DNA of 51,090 nucleotides from Clostridium sp. (lineage in GTDB: Bacteria > Bacillota > Clostridia > Lachnospirales > Lachnospiraceae): assembly GCA_031275405.1 (NCBI GenBank), contig JAISOV010000058.1:1-51090 (forward strand), in the 5' to 3' direction. The position numbers and the translations under genes were made by a program. The notes beneath the pieces are model-generated. The model was not told where the DNA came from and did no database searches. It saw only the letters and a program-made list of their open reading frames with translations. Positions 44,112 to 51,090 of the stretch are shown piece by piece (positions within the stretch are counted from its first letter, which is position 1; the number at the start of each line of letters is the position of its first letter).

Positions 44112-44160
44112 AATTCCCTCCATTTTCTAAATCTGGTAATCTAAAAATAGTATTGCCAGT

Positions 44161-45363
44161 TTATCGGAAGGTATTCACCTGTCCATCCAATGAAAAATAA
44201 TCTTTTGTGCCGCTGACCGCGCCGCCTTGCAGATAGACCCTCGGGATCCTTTTCCCGAAACCGCAGAGCAGCTCATAAAAGAAGCGTCCGGAAAGCTCCG
44301 CCAGTTCCTGTGCCGGAATGCTCCGCTCCCCGTCCTTTCCCAGAAGCGTAACGGGGCTTCCTTCCCGCGCCCCGGGGATCCGGCTTACATCCACCAGAAA
44401 CTGATCCATGCACACCCTCCCCAGGATGGGCGCCTGCTTCCCGTCTATGAGAACCTGCCCCTTGCCGGACAGAGACCTGGGATAGCCGTCTCCGTATCCC
44501 ACGGGAACCGTCGCGACGCGCAGATCCCGCGTCGCCGTGAACGTGCCGCCGTAGCTGACGCTCTGTCCCTCGCGCAGCTGCTTGCAGTAGACGATCCTGC
44601 TATGCAGGGACAGCGCCGGGCGAAGCACCGCCGGATACAGCCGCGTATCCCCGGACGGATACAGCCCGTACAGGCTGATCCCCGCCCGCGCCATGTCCAG
44701 CCCGGCCTGCGGCATTCTGAGGATCCCGGCGCTGTTGGAGCAATGCTTGATCGGGATCGTGAACCCAAGCTCTTTTTCCGCCTTCTGTACAAAACGGAGG
44801 AACCGGGCGAAAGGTTCCTCCGCCAAGGCTCTCTCCGGCTCATCCGCTCTGGCAAAATGCGTAAAGATCCCCTCGATTTCCACGCCCGGCGTCTCCCGGA
44901 GCAGACGCAGGAAGCGCAGGCCTGTTTCATCCGGCGCGATCCCGATCCGCCCCATCCCGGTATCCACTTTGACATGGACTTTCACGCGGCGCGCGGCGGC
45001 GGCAAGAGCAAGCTCCCCCGCCTGATCCGGGCGAAAGGCGGTGAAACGGATCTCTTCCGCCGCCATCCTCGCATAACGACAGGGGAAGGCGTAACCCAGG
45101 ACCATCAGCGGCTTGCGGATCCCGGCTTCCCGAAGCAGAAAGGCTTCTTCCGGCACGGCGACGCCGAAGCCCCAGCAGGAATCCAGTTTTTCCAGGCAGC
45201 GGGCGACGGGTATGCTTCCATGTCCGTACCCGTCGGCTTTGACGACCGCCATCACGCGGGTCTCCGGCGGCAGACCGGCTTTCATCGCCCGGAAATTCCA
45301 CGCGACCGCATCCAGATCCACCTGGGCATACACTCTCTGATACTCCTGTTCTCTGACGTCCAT
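44161..45363 (-). CDS. alr: Alanine racemase
   Basis: PLP-dependent interconversion of L- and D-alanine for peptidoglycan. The 400-residue protein has the PLP lysine (Lys42) in VVKADGYGHG, the TIM-barrel segments and the C-terminal domain with the catalytic Tyr region SVSYGGTF. AGGAG lies 5 nt before the ATG. Downstream of nnr by 36 bp and upstream of mazF by 49 bp, it is the middle of a likely operon. Confidence 0.95.
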   Translation of the reverse strand: MDVREQEYQRVYAQVDLDAVAWNFRAMKAGLPPETRVMAVVKADGYGHGSIPVARCLEKLDSCWGFGVAVPEEAFLLREAGIRKPLMVLGYAFPCRYARMAAEEIRFTAFRPDQAGELALAAAARRVKVHVKVDTGMGRIGIAPDETGLRFLRLLRETPGVEIEGIFTHFARADEPERALAEEPFARFLRFVQKAEKELGFTIPIKHCSNSAGILRMPQAGLDMARAGISLYGLYPSGDTRLYPAVLRPALSLHSRIVYCKQLREGQSVSYGGTFTATRDLRVATVPVGYGDGYPRSLSGKGQVLIDGKQAPILGRVCMDQFLVDVSRIPGAREGSPVTLLGKDGERSIPAQELAELSGRFFYELLCGFGKRIPRVYLQGGAVSGTKDYFSLDGQVNTFR

Positions 45364-45399
45364 CCCCGCTCCTATCTGTTTGTGACTGCCGGCCCTTCC

Positions 45400-46905
45400 T
45401 CATTTCTGCAAAGCGGCGGCGATCCCCTGCGCAAGGTCGCCCGCCATCAGCCCGTATTCCCCCAGCCGTTTCGCCGCCGCCTCCCCCGCCTTTGCGTGCA
45501 GGTAGACGCCCACGGACGCCGCCGGGAAATCCCCCATCCCCTGCGCCAGCAGTCCGGCGATGATGCCCGTCAGTACGTCGCCGCTCCCGGCGGTCGCCAT
45601 GCCGCTGTTCCCGGCGGTGTTCAGGCAGAGCGGCTCCCCCTCCCTGCACACCAAGGTCGCGGCGCCCTTGCCGACTACCACGCAGTGCAGGCGCCGGGCT
45701 AAGTTCATGGCATATTCCGCCATATCTTCTTTGAGCTGCGCGGCCTTGATTCCCGTCAGCCGGGAAAGTTCCCCCAAGTGAGGGGTCAGGATCACTTTGC
45801 GCCCCTTTTCCCCCTGCAAAGCAAGCTCTTCCTGTAATCCGGGGTTCTCTCCCAGCAGGTTCAGTCCGTCCGCGTCTATCACCAGAGGAAGGAAGCTTTC
45901 CCGGAGGATCCTCCCCAAGATCTCCAAGGCCTCCGGCTTCCGCCCAAGCCCCGGACCCACTCCGATCACATCCGCCCAGTCCATGCTCTCTTCCAGTTCT
46001 TCCGCCGTCGCAAACAGGGCCTCCGGCAGACTGCTCTGGAGGACGGCCCGGTTGGCTCTCACGGAAAGAAGCTTCACCATGCCCGCCCCCGTCCGGTAGG
46101 CGCCGGTTCCGGAAAGCACGGCGGCCCCCGCCATGTTTTCCGCCCCCGCCACAAGCAGCACCCTCCCGAAGACGCCCTTGTGGCCGGAAACAGGACGGGC
46201 GGGAAGAAGGCTTCCCGGAGCCTGCGTATAGCGGAACATTCCAGGAGGTCTGCCGAAGAAGCTGTTTTCTCCGATCCCGATCTCTTTCCGGACGACTTCC
46301 CCCGCGTATTCCCGTCCGGGGAACAGAAACAGCCCTCGTTTGGCAAAGGCAAACGTCACCGTCAGATCCGCCCTGACCGCGCAGCCCATGACCCGTCCGG
46401 TATCCGTATGGACGCCGCTCGGCAGATCCAGGGCGATTTTCAGCCCTCTGCAGGCGTTGAAAAAATGGATCCGTTCGGCAAATTCTCCGCTGACTTCCCG
46501 GTTCAGCCCCACTCCCAGCAGGCCGTCTATCAGAACAGTATATTCCCTGCCTTGCGGTTTTCTTCCTATCCGTACCGGATAATTCGCCAGGATGGCTCTC
46601 TGGATCTTCCATTCCGGGGAAGCTTTTTCCTCCTGCCCCGCCAGAACGACTTCCACCGCATAGCCCCTTTCGCAAAGCAGCCTGGAGAGAGCCAGGGCGT
46701 CCGCCCCATTGTTGCCGCAGCCCGCCAGAACCAAAACCCCGGAAGCCGGATCTTTCCCGCCCTGCTTTGCCGGGCAACGCCTCTCCACTTCCCGCGCCGT
46801 CTCCAGCGCCGCCCGTTCCATCAGGACAAGGGCCGGAATCCCGATCCTGCTGACCGTTTCCTCATCATAACGCTTCATTTCCCGCGCCGTCACCAGATAC
46901 TCCAT
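45400..46905 (-). CDS. nnr: Bifunctional NAD(P)HX epimerase/dehydratase
   Basis: The enzyme repairs hydrated NAD(P)H. The N-terminal YjeF epimerase domain (about 1-215) contains LVLAGCGNNGADALALSR and the C-terminal ribokinase-like dehydratase domain has GVGPGLGRKPEAL, ILTPHLGEL and ATAGSGDVLTGIIAGLL, whose Asp is the expected base. The length, 501, is normal for the fused form. It starts the nnr-alr-mazF gene string. Confidence 0.94.
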   Translation of the reverse strand: MEYLVTAREMKRYDEETVSRIGIPALVLMERAALETAREVERRCPAKQGGKDPASGVLVLAGCGNNGADALALSRLLCERGYAVEVVLAGQEEKASPEWKIQRAILANYPVRIGRKPQGREYTVLIDGLLGVGLNREVSGEFAERIHFFNACRGLKIALDLPSGVHTDTGRVMGCAVRADLTVTFAFAKRGLFLFPGREYAGEVVRKEIGIGENSFFGRPPGMFRYTQAPGSLLPARPVSGHKGVFGRVLLVAGAENMAGAAVLSGTGAYRTGAGMVKLLSVRANRAVLQSSLPEALFATAEELEESMDWADVIGVGPGLGRKPEALEILGRILRESFLPLVIDADGLNLLGENPGLQEELALQGEKGRKVILTPHLGELSRLTGIKAAQLKEDMAEYAMNLARRLHCVVVGKGAATLVCREGEPLCLNTAGNSGMATAGSGDVLTGIIAGLLAQGMGDFPAASVGVYLHAKAGEAAAKRLGEYGLMAGDLAQGIAAALQK

Positions 46906-47248
46906 AAGACACCCCCTTCCGCGGATCCTCCATCAGACCCGGAAACGGTTACAGCCCGGCAAAACTGCCGAACACTTTCCGCAAGAGCCGCTGAACAGAT
47001 CCGGTCAGAACAGCGGATCCTATTCAGGCAAGGCAGCTCCATGGCAGCCTGGCGGAGGATGTCCCCCACAGGATATGCCTGCTGAGCATGTTCCATACAG
47101 AAAGCCTTCCGGCGGCGTCCCCGAGGATGTCCCCCGCAGGATATGCCTGCTGGGCAGTTACCGGAAAAGAGCAAAGAAAAGAGTCCGCGAAGCAAACTTT
47201 TGCGCTGCTGTTGAGCAGAAGGATCCTGAAAAGCGGCCGCTCAGGCGG
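46906..47248. repeat. Gap with a 34-bp direct repeat pair, no clear gene
   Basis: GAGGATGTCCCCCACAGGAT and the following 14 bp at 47055-47088 recur at 47123-47156 with two differences. A minus-strand frame covers much of the gap (product beginning MLRGLFSLLFSGNCPAG), but the two repeat copies fall in different frames of it and no ribosome site supports it, so I do not call a gene. CCGCTG/CAGCGG arms near 46988-47017 form another hairpin. Confidence 0.6.
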
Positions 47249-47911
47249 TCAAGGAGCTTCCGCCTTCTTAGGGTGCTGTTCTTCCGGATGGTACCGCATG
47301 TCAAAAAGGTCAATGACCTCCGCGCCGAACAGGTCGTGCATATAGCTGTAGATATTGTGGTTGCGCCGCTCCATCTCCTGCTTATGGATCAGGTTTTTTT
47401 TCAGTTCTTCCCTGATCGTACCGACCCAACGGGCAATCTCCAGAATCTCTTTGGTATTGTCCTGCATGGCCTGATAGCAGTAATCCATGGTGGCAAGCAT
47501 AAGGCTGAAATTTATGGCATGTATCCGCGCGGGAAGATCCAATAACTCATTCTGGTACTCCGCCAGCCTCTCATTACATTCTTCAATGAGCCGTTTGTGT
47601 TCTTCCAGTTTTTCCTCTAGCTGCCGCTGCGCCGCCGCTGCGGTATTCTGCTCCAGCTCCGTCACCATCGGGACAATCTCTCCCATCAGCCTTTTCTTCT
47701 GCCTGCGCAGCGTCTTGGAATCCGTGTTCAGCTTCCCTTGCCGTTTCAGCAGCTCGTTCAGCTGCTTTTCCAGCTCTGTCACCGTCTCGTTCCCGTGCTG
47801 TATCTCGAAAAGACGGTACCATTGATTGTCCAAGGTAAGGATAGGTACTTTTTTCCCTTTCAGGGCAGTCAGAAAAACCTCCCGCCTGCTCTCTTGTTCC
47901 TCCTGCTCCAT
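47249..47911 (-). CDS. Coiled-coil protein of unknown function, downstream of rex
   Basis: The 220-residue protein begins with a short globular stretch (GKKVPILTLDNQWYRLF), continues with a long coiled coil (about 40-130, rich in E, K, L, Q) and ends in a helical segment with MDYCYQAMQDN and YSYMHDLFGAEVIDLFDMR. There is no signal peptide or membrane segment. Its ATG lies 4 nt after the rex stop, so it is in the rex operon and under the same promoter. I recognise no known family function. Confidence 0.75.
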   Translation of the reverse strand: MEQEEQESRREVFLTALKGKKVPILTLDNQWYRLFEIQHGNETVTELEKQLNELLKRQGKLNTDSKTLRRQKKRLMGEIVPMVTELEQNTAAAAQRQLEEKLEEHKRLIEECNERLAEYQNELLDLPARIHAINFSLMLATMDYCYQAMQDNTKEILEIARWVGTIREELKKNLIHKQEMERRNHNIYSYMHDLFGAEVIDLFDMRYHPEEQHPKKAEAP

Positions 47912-47915
47912 AGGA

Positions 47916-48563
47916 TCAGCCCTCCCCTTTTTCTTTCCGGTACCGGTTGAGATTATAGGATAATTTCATCAGGCTGTCCGATAAATGCACATTTTCCACC
48001 TGGATATCCTCCGGCACGTTCAGGTCTACATGGGCAAAGTTCCAGATCGCCTTGATCCCGTATCTCACCAGTTCCTCCGCCACTTTCAGCGCCCCCGCTT
48101 TCGGAATCGTCAGCACCGCGATGTCCACGCCGTTTTCGCGGATGAACCGCCCCATGTTTTCCATCGGCTGCACCGCGACGCCCCGGATGCTCACGCCCAG
48201 CAGGGCCGCGTCCTGATCAAAGATCCCGGTGAACACAAAACCCCTTTTTTCAAAACTCTGGTAGTTTCCCAAGGCCCGGCCCAGGTTGCCCGCGCCGACG
48301 ATGATGAAATGATGGGTTTTATGTAAGCCTAGGATCTTCCCGATTTCCCTATGAAGATGCGCGACATTGTAACCGTAACCCTGCTGCCCGAATCCTCCGA
48401 AATTGTTGAAATCCTGACGGATCTGCGAAGCCGTGACGTTCATCAGCGTACTGAGCTCCTGCGAGGATATTCTTTCCACACCGTGATCCTTAAGTTCCCC
48501 CAGATAGCGGAAATACCTGGGCAGACGACCGACAACGGCCTGCGAAATATCTTTCTCTTCCAT
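47916..48563 (-). CDS. rex: Redox-sensing transcriptional repressor Rex
   Basis: Rex senses the NADH/NAD+ ratio and represses fermentation and respiration genes. The 215-residue protein has an N-terminal winged helix (RISSQELSTLMNVTASQIRQDF, NNFGGFGQQGYGYNV) and a Rossmann domain (IIVGAGNLGRALGNY), then the C-terminal helix that swaps in the dimer (LNVPEDIQVENVHLSDSLM). GGGAGGCGCTC precedes the ATG at 48563; the longer frame from 48629 overlaps the promoter. Confidence 0.96.
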   Translation of the reverse strand: MEEKDISQAVVGRLPRYFRYLGELKDHGVERISSQELSTLMNVTASQIRQDFNNFGGFGQQGYGYNVAHLHREIGKILGLHKTHHFIIVGAGNLGRALGNYQSFEKRGFVFTGIFDQDAALLGVSIRGVAVQPMENMGRFIRENGVDIAVLTIPKAGALKVAEELVRYGIKAIWNFAHVDLNVPEDIQVENVHLSDSLMKLSYNLNRYRKEKGEG

Positions 48564-48611
48564 GAGCGCCTCCCAACGAAATGAATCGTGCCTGATGAAC
48601 CTATGAACCTC

Positions 48612-48640
48612 ATTATATCGGAACCGCAAAATACTGTCAA
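48612..48640 (-). promoter_or_regulatory. Promoter of rex (perfect consensus)
   Basis: TTGACA (48640-48635), 17-bp spacer and TATAAT (48617-48612) on the minus strand. Its -35 box is part of the left arm of the dyad at 48631-48657. Confidence 0.88.
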
Positions 48641-48647
48641 CGAATGA

Positions 48648-48676
48648 TTGACGGTATTCTTTCTTCCCTGTACAAT
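48648..48676 (+). promoter_or_regulatory. Divergent promoter toward the ABC-F gene
   Basis: TTGACG (48648-48653), 17-bp spacer and TACAAT (48671-48676) on the plus strand. The predicted leader of about 180 nt carries the repeat element at 48690-48830 before the ABC-F ATG. Confidence 0.7.
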
Positions 48677-48689
48677 ATCAGTACAAGAT

Positions 48690-48830
48690 GACTTAGGCGC
48701 TGCTCTTGCGCCGCATTCGATGATCAGAAGCCGTCCTTGCTTCCCGTAAAAGATCCTTATCCGCAGGATATGAGCCGAACGGCCATGTCCTTGCCGGGAC
48801 TGCGGAGCAATCACGGCCCCTTGTATATCT
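48690..48830. repeat. Hairpin-rich intergenic repeat (family member 5) in the ABC-F leader
   Basis: The first half (AGGCGCTGCTCTTGCGCCGC onward) matches 26463-26530; the second half, read on the minus strand (TTGCTCCGCAGTC, GGCAAGGACATGGCCGTTCG, TATCCTGCGGATA), matches 10790-10850. Its hairpins could attenuate ABC-F expression. Confidence 0.65.
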
Positions 48831-48863
48831 TGTGGTCAGGCAAAACTTACGGGGTACAAACAG

Positions 48864-50765
48864 ATGATCCTTTCTTGTCAAAATATAAGCGTCTCCTTTC
48901 TGGAGAACCGGGTACTGGAGAACGTTTCCTTCCATCTGGAGGAGCATGAAAAAGCCGCCATCGTGGGTGTGAACGGCGCGGGAAAGACCACGCTTCTGCG
49001 CGTGATCGCGGGGGAACTGGCCGCCGACGCCGGTACGGTCGTCCTGGGAAAGGACAGATCCTTCGGCTATCTGCCGCAGAACGCCGCCGTTGATACGGCC
49101 CGCACCATTTATGAGGAACTTCTGTCCGTGAAGCGGGGTCTTATTGAAACGGAAGAACGTATGCGCGGCTGCGAGACGCAGATGAAGCACGCCGAAGGCG
49201 GCGCGCTTGCGGAGCTGATGAAACAGTACGATACTCTGGCTCTGTCTTTTGAACGGGAGGGGGGCTACGCTTACCGGAGCGAGCTGACCGGCGTCCTGAA
49301 AGGGCTGGGCTTCCGGGAGGATGAGTTCGGGAAAGCCGTTTCCATCCTTTCCGGCGGCCAGAAGACCCGCGTGGCGTTAGGGAAGCTGCTGCTCTTAAAG
49401 CCGGATCTCATCCTCCTGGACGAGCCGACCAACCATCTGGACATGGACGCCGTCATCTGGCTGGAAGCCTATCTGCGCGGCTACAAAGGCGCGGTGGTCG
49501 TCGTTTCCCATGACCGCTATTTTCTGGACCGCGTCGCCCGCAAAGTCATCGAGATCGACCAGGCCAAAGCCGCTTCCTTTACCGGGAACTATTCGGATTA
49601 TGTGGTGCAAAAAGAACGTCTGCGGGCCGCGGCCTGGCACGCTTACCAGAATCAGCAGAAAGAAATCCGCCATCAGGAGGAAGTCATTGAACGGCTCCGT
49701 TCCTTTCACCGGGAAAAATCCATCCGCCGGGCGGAAAGCCGGGTCAAAATGCTGGAAAAAATCGACGTTCTGGAAAAGCCCGCGCAGGACAAGGCACGGC
49801 TGCGCCTCCGGCTGGTTCCTAAGAAACCCAGCGGAAGCGACGTCCTGTCCATCCGGCATTTCAGCAAAGCCTTCGGCAGCCTGACCTTGTTCGAGGACGC
49901 GGAGCTGGATCTTCGGCGGGGGGAGCATGTCGCCATCATCGGCGCCAACGGCGCCGGAAAGACCACCCTGCTCAAAATCGTGGGCGGGCTTCTGCCAAGC
50001 GATACCGGAAGCGTCACCCTGGGCGCAAACGTGGAGATCGGCTACTATGACCAGGAACACAACGTCCTGCATACGGAAAAGACCATCTTTGAAGAGATCT
50101 CGGACGAATATCCGGCGCTGACCAATACGGAAATCCGCAATATCCTGGCCGCTTTCCTGTTTTCGGGAGACGACGTCTTCAAGCTGATCCGTGTCCTGAG
50201 CGGCGGGGAACGCGGACGGGTATCTCTGGCAAAGCTCATGTTAAGCAGCGCCAACTTCCTGATCCTGGACGAGCCGACCAACCATCTGGATCTTGTTTCC
50301 AAGGAGATTCTGGAAGACGCCCTGAACCGCTACGAGGGAACCGTGCTCTATGTCTCCCACGACCGTTATTTCATCAACAAGACCGCTCACCGGATCCTGG
50401 AGCTGTCCGCCGGACGGTTCACGAATTATCTCGGCAATTATGATTATTATCTGGAAAAAAGAGACAGCCTTTCGCCCGGCAAGACCCCGGAAACGCCCTC
50501 CCGGCCGGAGGAATCCCAAGTGAAGCAGGACTGGAGGGCGGGAAAGGAAGCCGCCGCCCGCAGGCGCAAACAGGAAAACGACCTGAAAAAATGCGAAGAG
50601 CGGATCACGGAGCTGGAAGGGCGGCTGGCGGCGCTTCATCAGGAAATGAGCAGGCCGGAAGTCTCCACCGATCCCGCGCAGCTACAGACATTGAGCGAGA
50701 CACAGGAGCGCCTTGCGCAGGAGCTGGAGGAACTGTACCCAGTGTGGGAGGAACTGGCGCGGTGA
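48864..50765 (+). CDS. ABC-F family ATPase (YdiF/Uup-like translation factor)
   Basis: The 633-residue protein has two ATPase domains without membrane segments: Walker A GVNGAGKTTLLRVI and GANGAGKTTLLKIV, signatures LSGGQKTRVALG and LSGGERGRVSLA, both with DEPTNHLD Walker B; a linker of about 80 residues between them and a C-terminal coiled coil (about 550-630). ABC-F proteins bind the ribosomal E site, aiding translation or protecting from antibiotics. The rex neighbourhood resembles Bacillus ydiF near rex (ydiH), favouring a housekeeping role. No arm-like insert specific for drug resistance is evident to me. Confidence 0.93.
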   Translation: MILSCQNISVSFLENRVLENVSFHLEEHEKAAIVGVNGAGKTTLLRVIAGELAADAGTVVLGKDRSFGYLPQNAAVDTARTIYEELLSVKRGLIETEERMRGCETQMKHAEGGALAELMKQYDTLALSFEREGGYAYRSELTGVLKGLGFREDEFGKAVSILSGGQKTRVALGKLLLLKPDLILLDEPTNHLDMDAVIWLEAYLRGYKGAVVVVSHDRYFLDRVARKVIEIDQAKAASFTGNYSDYVVQKERLRAAAWHAYQNQQKEIRHQEEVIERLRSFHREKSIRRAESRVKMLEKIDVLEKPAQDKARLRLRLVPKKPSGSDVLSIRHFSKAFGSLTLFEDAELDLRRGEHVAIIGANGAGKTTLLKIVGGLLPSDTGSVTLGANVEIGYYDQEHNVLHTEKTIFEEISDEYPALTNTEIRNILAAFLFSGDDVFKLIRVLSGGERGRVSLAKLMLSSANFLILDEPTNHLDLVSKEILEDALNRYEGTVLYVSHDRYFINKTAHRILELSAGRFTNYLGNYDYYLEKRDSLSPGKTPETPSRPEESQVKQDWRAGKEAAARRRKQENDLKKCEERITELEGRLAALHQEMSRPEVSTDPAQLQTLSETQERLAQELEELYPVWEELAR

Positions 50766-50802
50766 GTCGGGGGGAGGCTTCCCGAAAGGAAGGTGCGGAA
50801 CC

Positions 50803-51090
50803 ATGCTGAAATCTCATATCAGGAAAATTGCTATGTCCGCGTTATTTACTATCACCCTGGCAACCATGGGACTCCCTTTTTATGGGTATTACGGAGTTTC
50901 GGAAATTCCCGGATTTGCCGCACTGTTTGCGCACAGGATCCTGCTGAGCAGTTCGGATCCTGCCGTATTTTCCAATCCATTTGTCTTTGTGATTTCCATA
51001 CTGCTTTATTTTGGAAATGTCTGGTGGGTGAAATCCGGCAAGACTTCGGGTTTACTTCCAAAACTGCTTGCTATCTTGCCGATGTGTCTG
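50803..51090 (+). CDS. Start of a membrane protein (partial, cut by the window end)
   Basis: The ATG at 50803 follows AAAGGAAGG and the frame stays open for 96 codons to the last base. The fragment begins MLKSHIRKIAMSALFTITLA, with one hydrophobic segment near 10-30 and another near 64-75 (FVFVISILLYFGNVWW), suggesting a multi-pass membrane protein. I do not recognise the family. It follows ABC-F by 37 bp in the same direction. Confidence 0.65.
   Translation, partial: MLKSHIRKIAMSALFTITLATMGLPFYGYYGVSEIPGFAALFAHRILLSSSDPAVFSNPFVFVISILLYFGNVWWVKSGKTSGLLPKLLAILPMCL

Noticed and set aside
44927..46777. 616-codon open frame in a shifted frame across nnr and alr
   Set aside because: Low-complexity Gly/Arg/Ser translation in an alternative frame of two well-supported enzymes.
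46890..47195. 101-codon minus-strand frame upstream of nnr
   Set aside because: Overlaps the nnr start, has no ribosome site, and its internal repeat copies are in different frames.
48631..48657. Rex operator for autoregulation
   Set aside because: The dyad has CAA facing TTG, the inverse of the TTG...CAA Rex consensus; it is better explained by two -35 boxes.

Overview
The window looks like a chromosome segment of a Gram-positive, low-oxygen gut clostridium, most likely a Lachnospiraceae member of fairly high GC. The evidence is the strong AAAGGAGG-type ribosome sites, the neighbourhoods rex / ABC-F, nnr-alr-mazF and clpB beside a DUF5716/DUF5717-like operon, a TepA-type ClpP relative, and clustered AraC regulators. 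No rRNA, tRNA, insertion sequence, phage gene or CRISPR array was seen.

Layout. 0-3.2 kb: a 63-bp tandem repeat with a structured leader, a beta-CASP metallo-hydrolase, dihydrofolate reductase and a VOC protein. 3.3-7.6 kb (minus strand): an AT-rich island with a complete radical-SAM RiPP locus. It encodes an ABC exporter, two paralogous 36- and 38-residue precursors with an alternating CACACG core, an SPASM radical SAM enzyme and an S41 peptidase with an intact Ser/Lys dyad. The precursors are too short for ordinary ORF calling and are the key part of the system. 7.7-15.7 kb: ilvE, an 18-bp tandem repeat array, and gltD-gltB (glutamate synthase). 15.8-23.6 kb: a CpG-rich block with a small AraC regulator, an FtsX-type ABC transporter, a 56-codon basic ORF and a divergent FecBCDE-type iron/siderophore uptake operon. 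23.6-27.7 kb: manA and a GH130 mannosyl-glucose phosphorylase, hairpin-rich intergenic repeats, a 47-residue small protein and an AraC regulator.

27.7-37.8 kb: clpB, then a four-gene operon of unknown function. It comprises a 1198-aa solenoid protein, a diverged actin/Hsp70-fold ATPase, a TPR-like protein and a coiled-coil membrane protein, all behind a near-consensus promoter. 37.8-41.3 kb: TepA-like protease, a polytopic glycosyltransferase-like protein and a GtrB/DPM1-type glycosyltransferase. 41.4-46.9 kb: yebC, a CorC/HlyC-type protein, mazF without an antitoxin, alr and nnr. 46.9-51.1 kb: a coiled-coil protein and rex, which is fired back-to-back with an ABC-F gene from two symmetric promoters, then the start of a membrane protein cut by the window end.

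Most interesting: (1) the RiPP locus with paired three-cysteine precursors and RNA hairpins on both sides of the precursor genes; (2) the uncharacterised Hsp70-like/solenoid/membrane operon beside clpB; (3) a family of hairpin-rich intergenic repeats and several short repeat arrays that stay open as reading frames.
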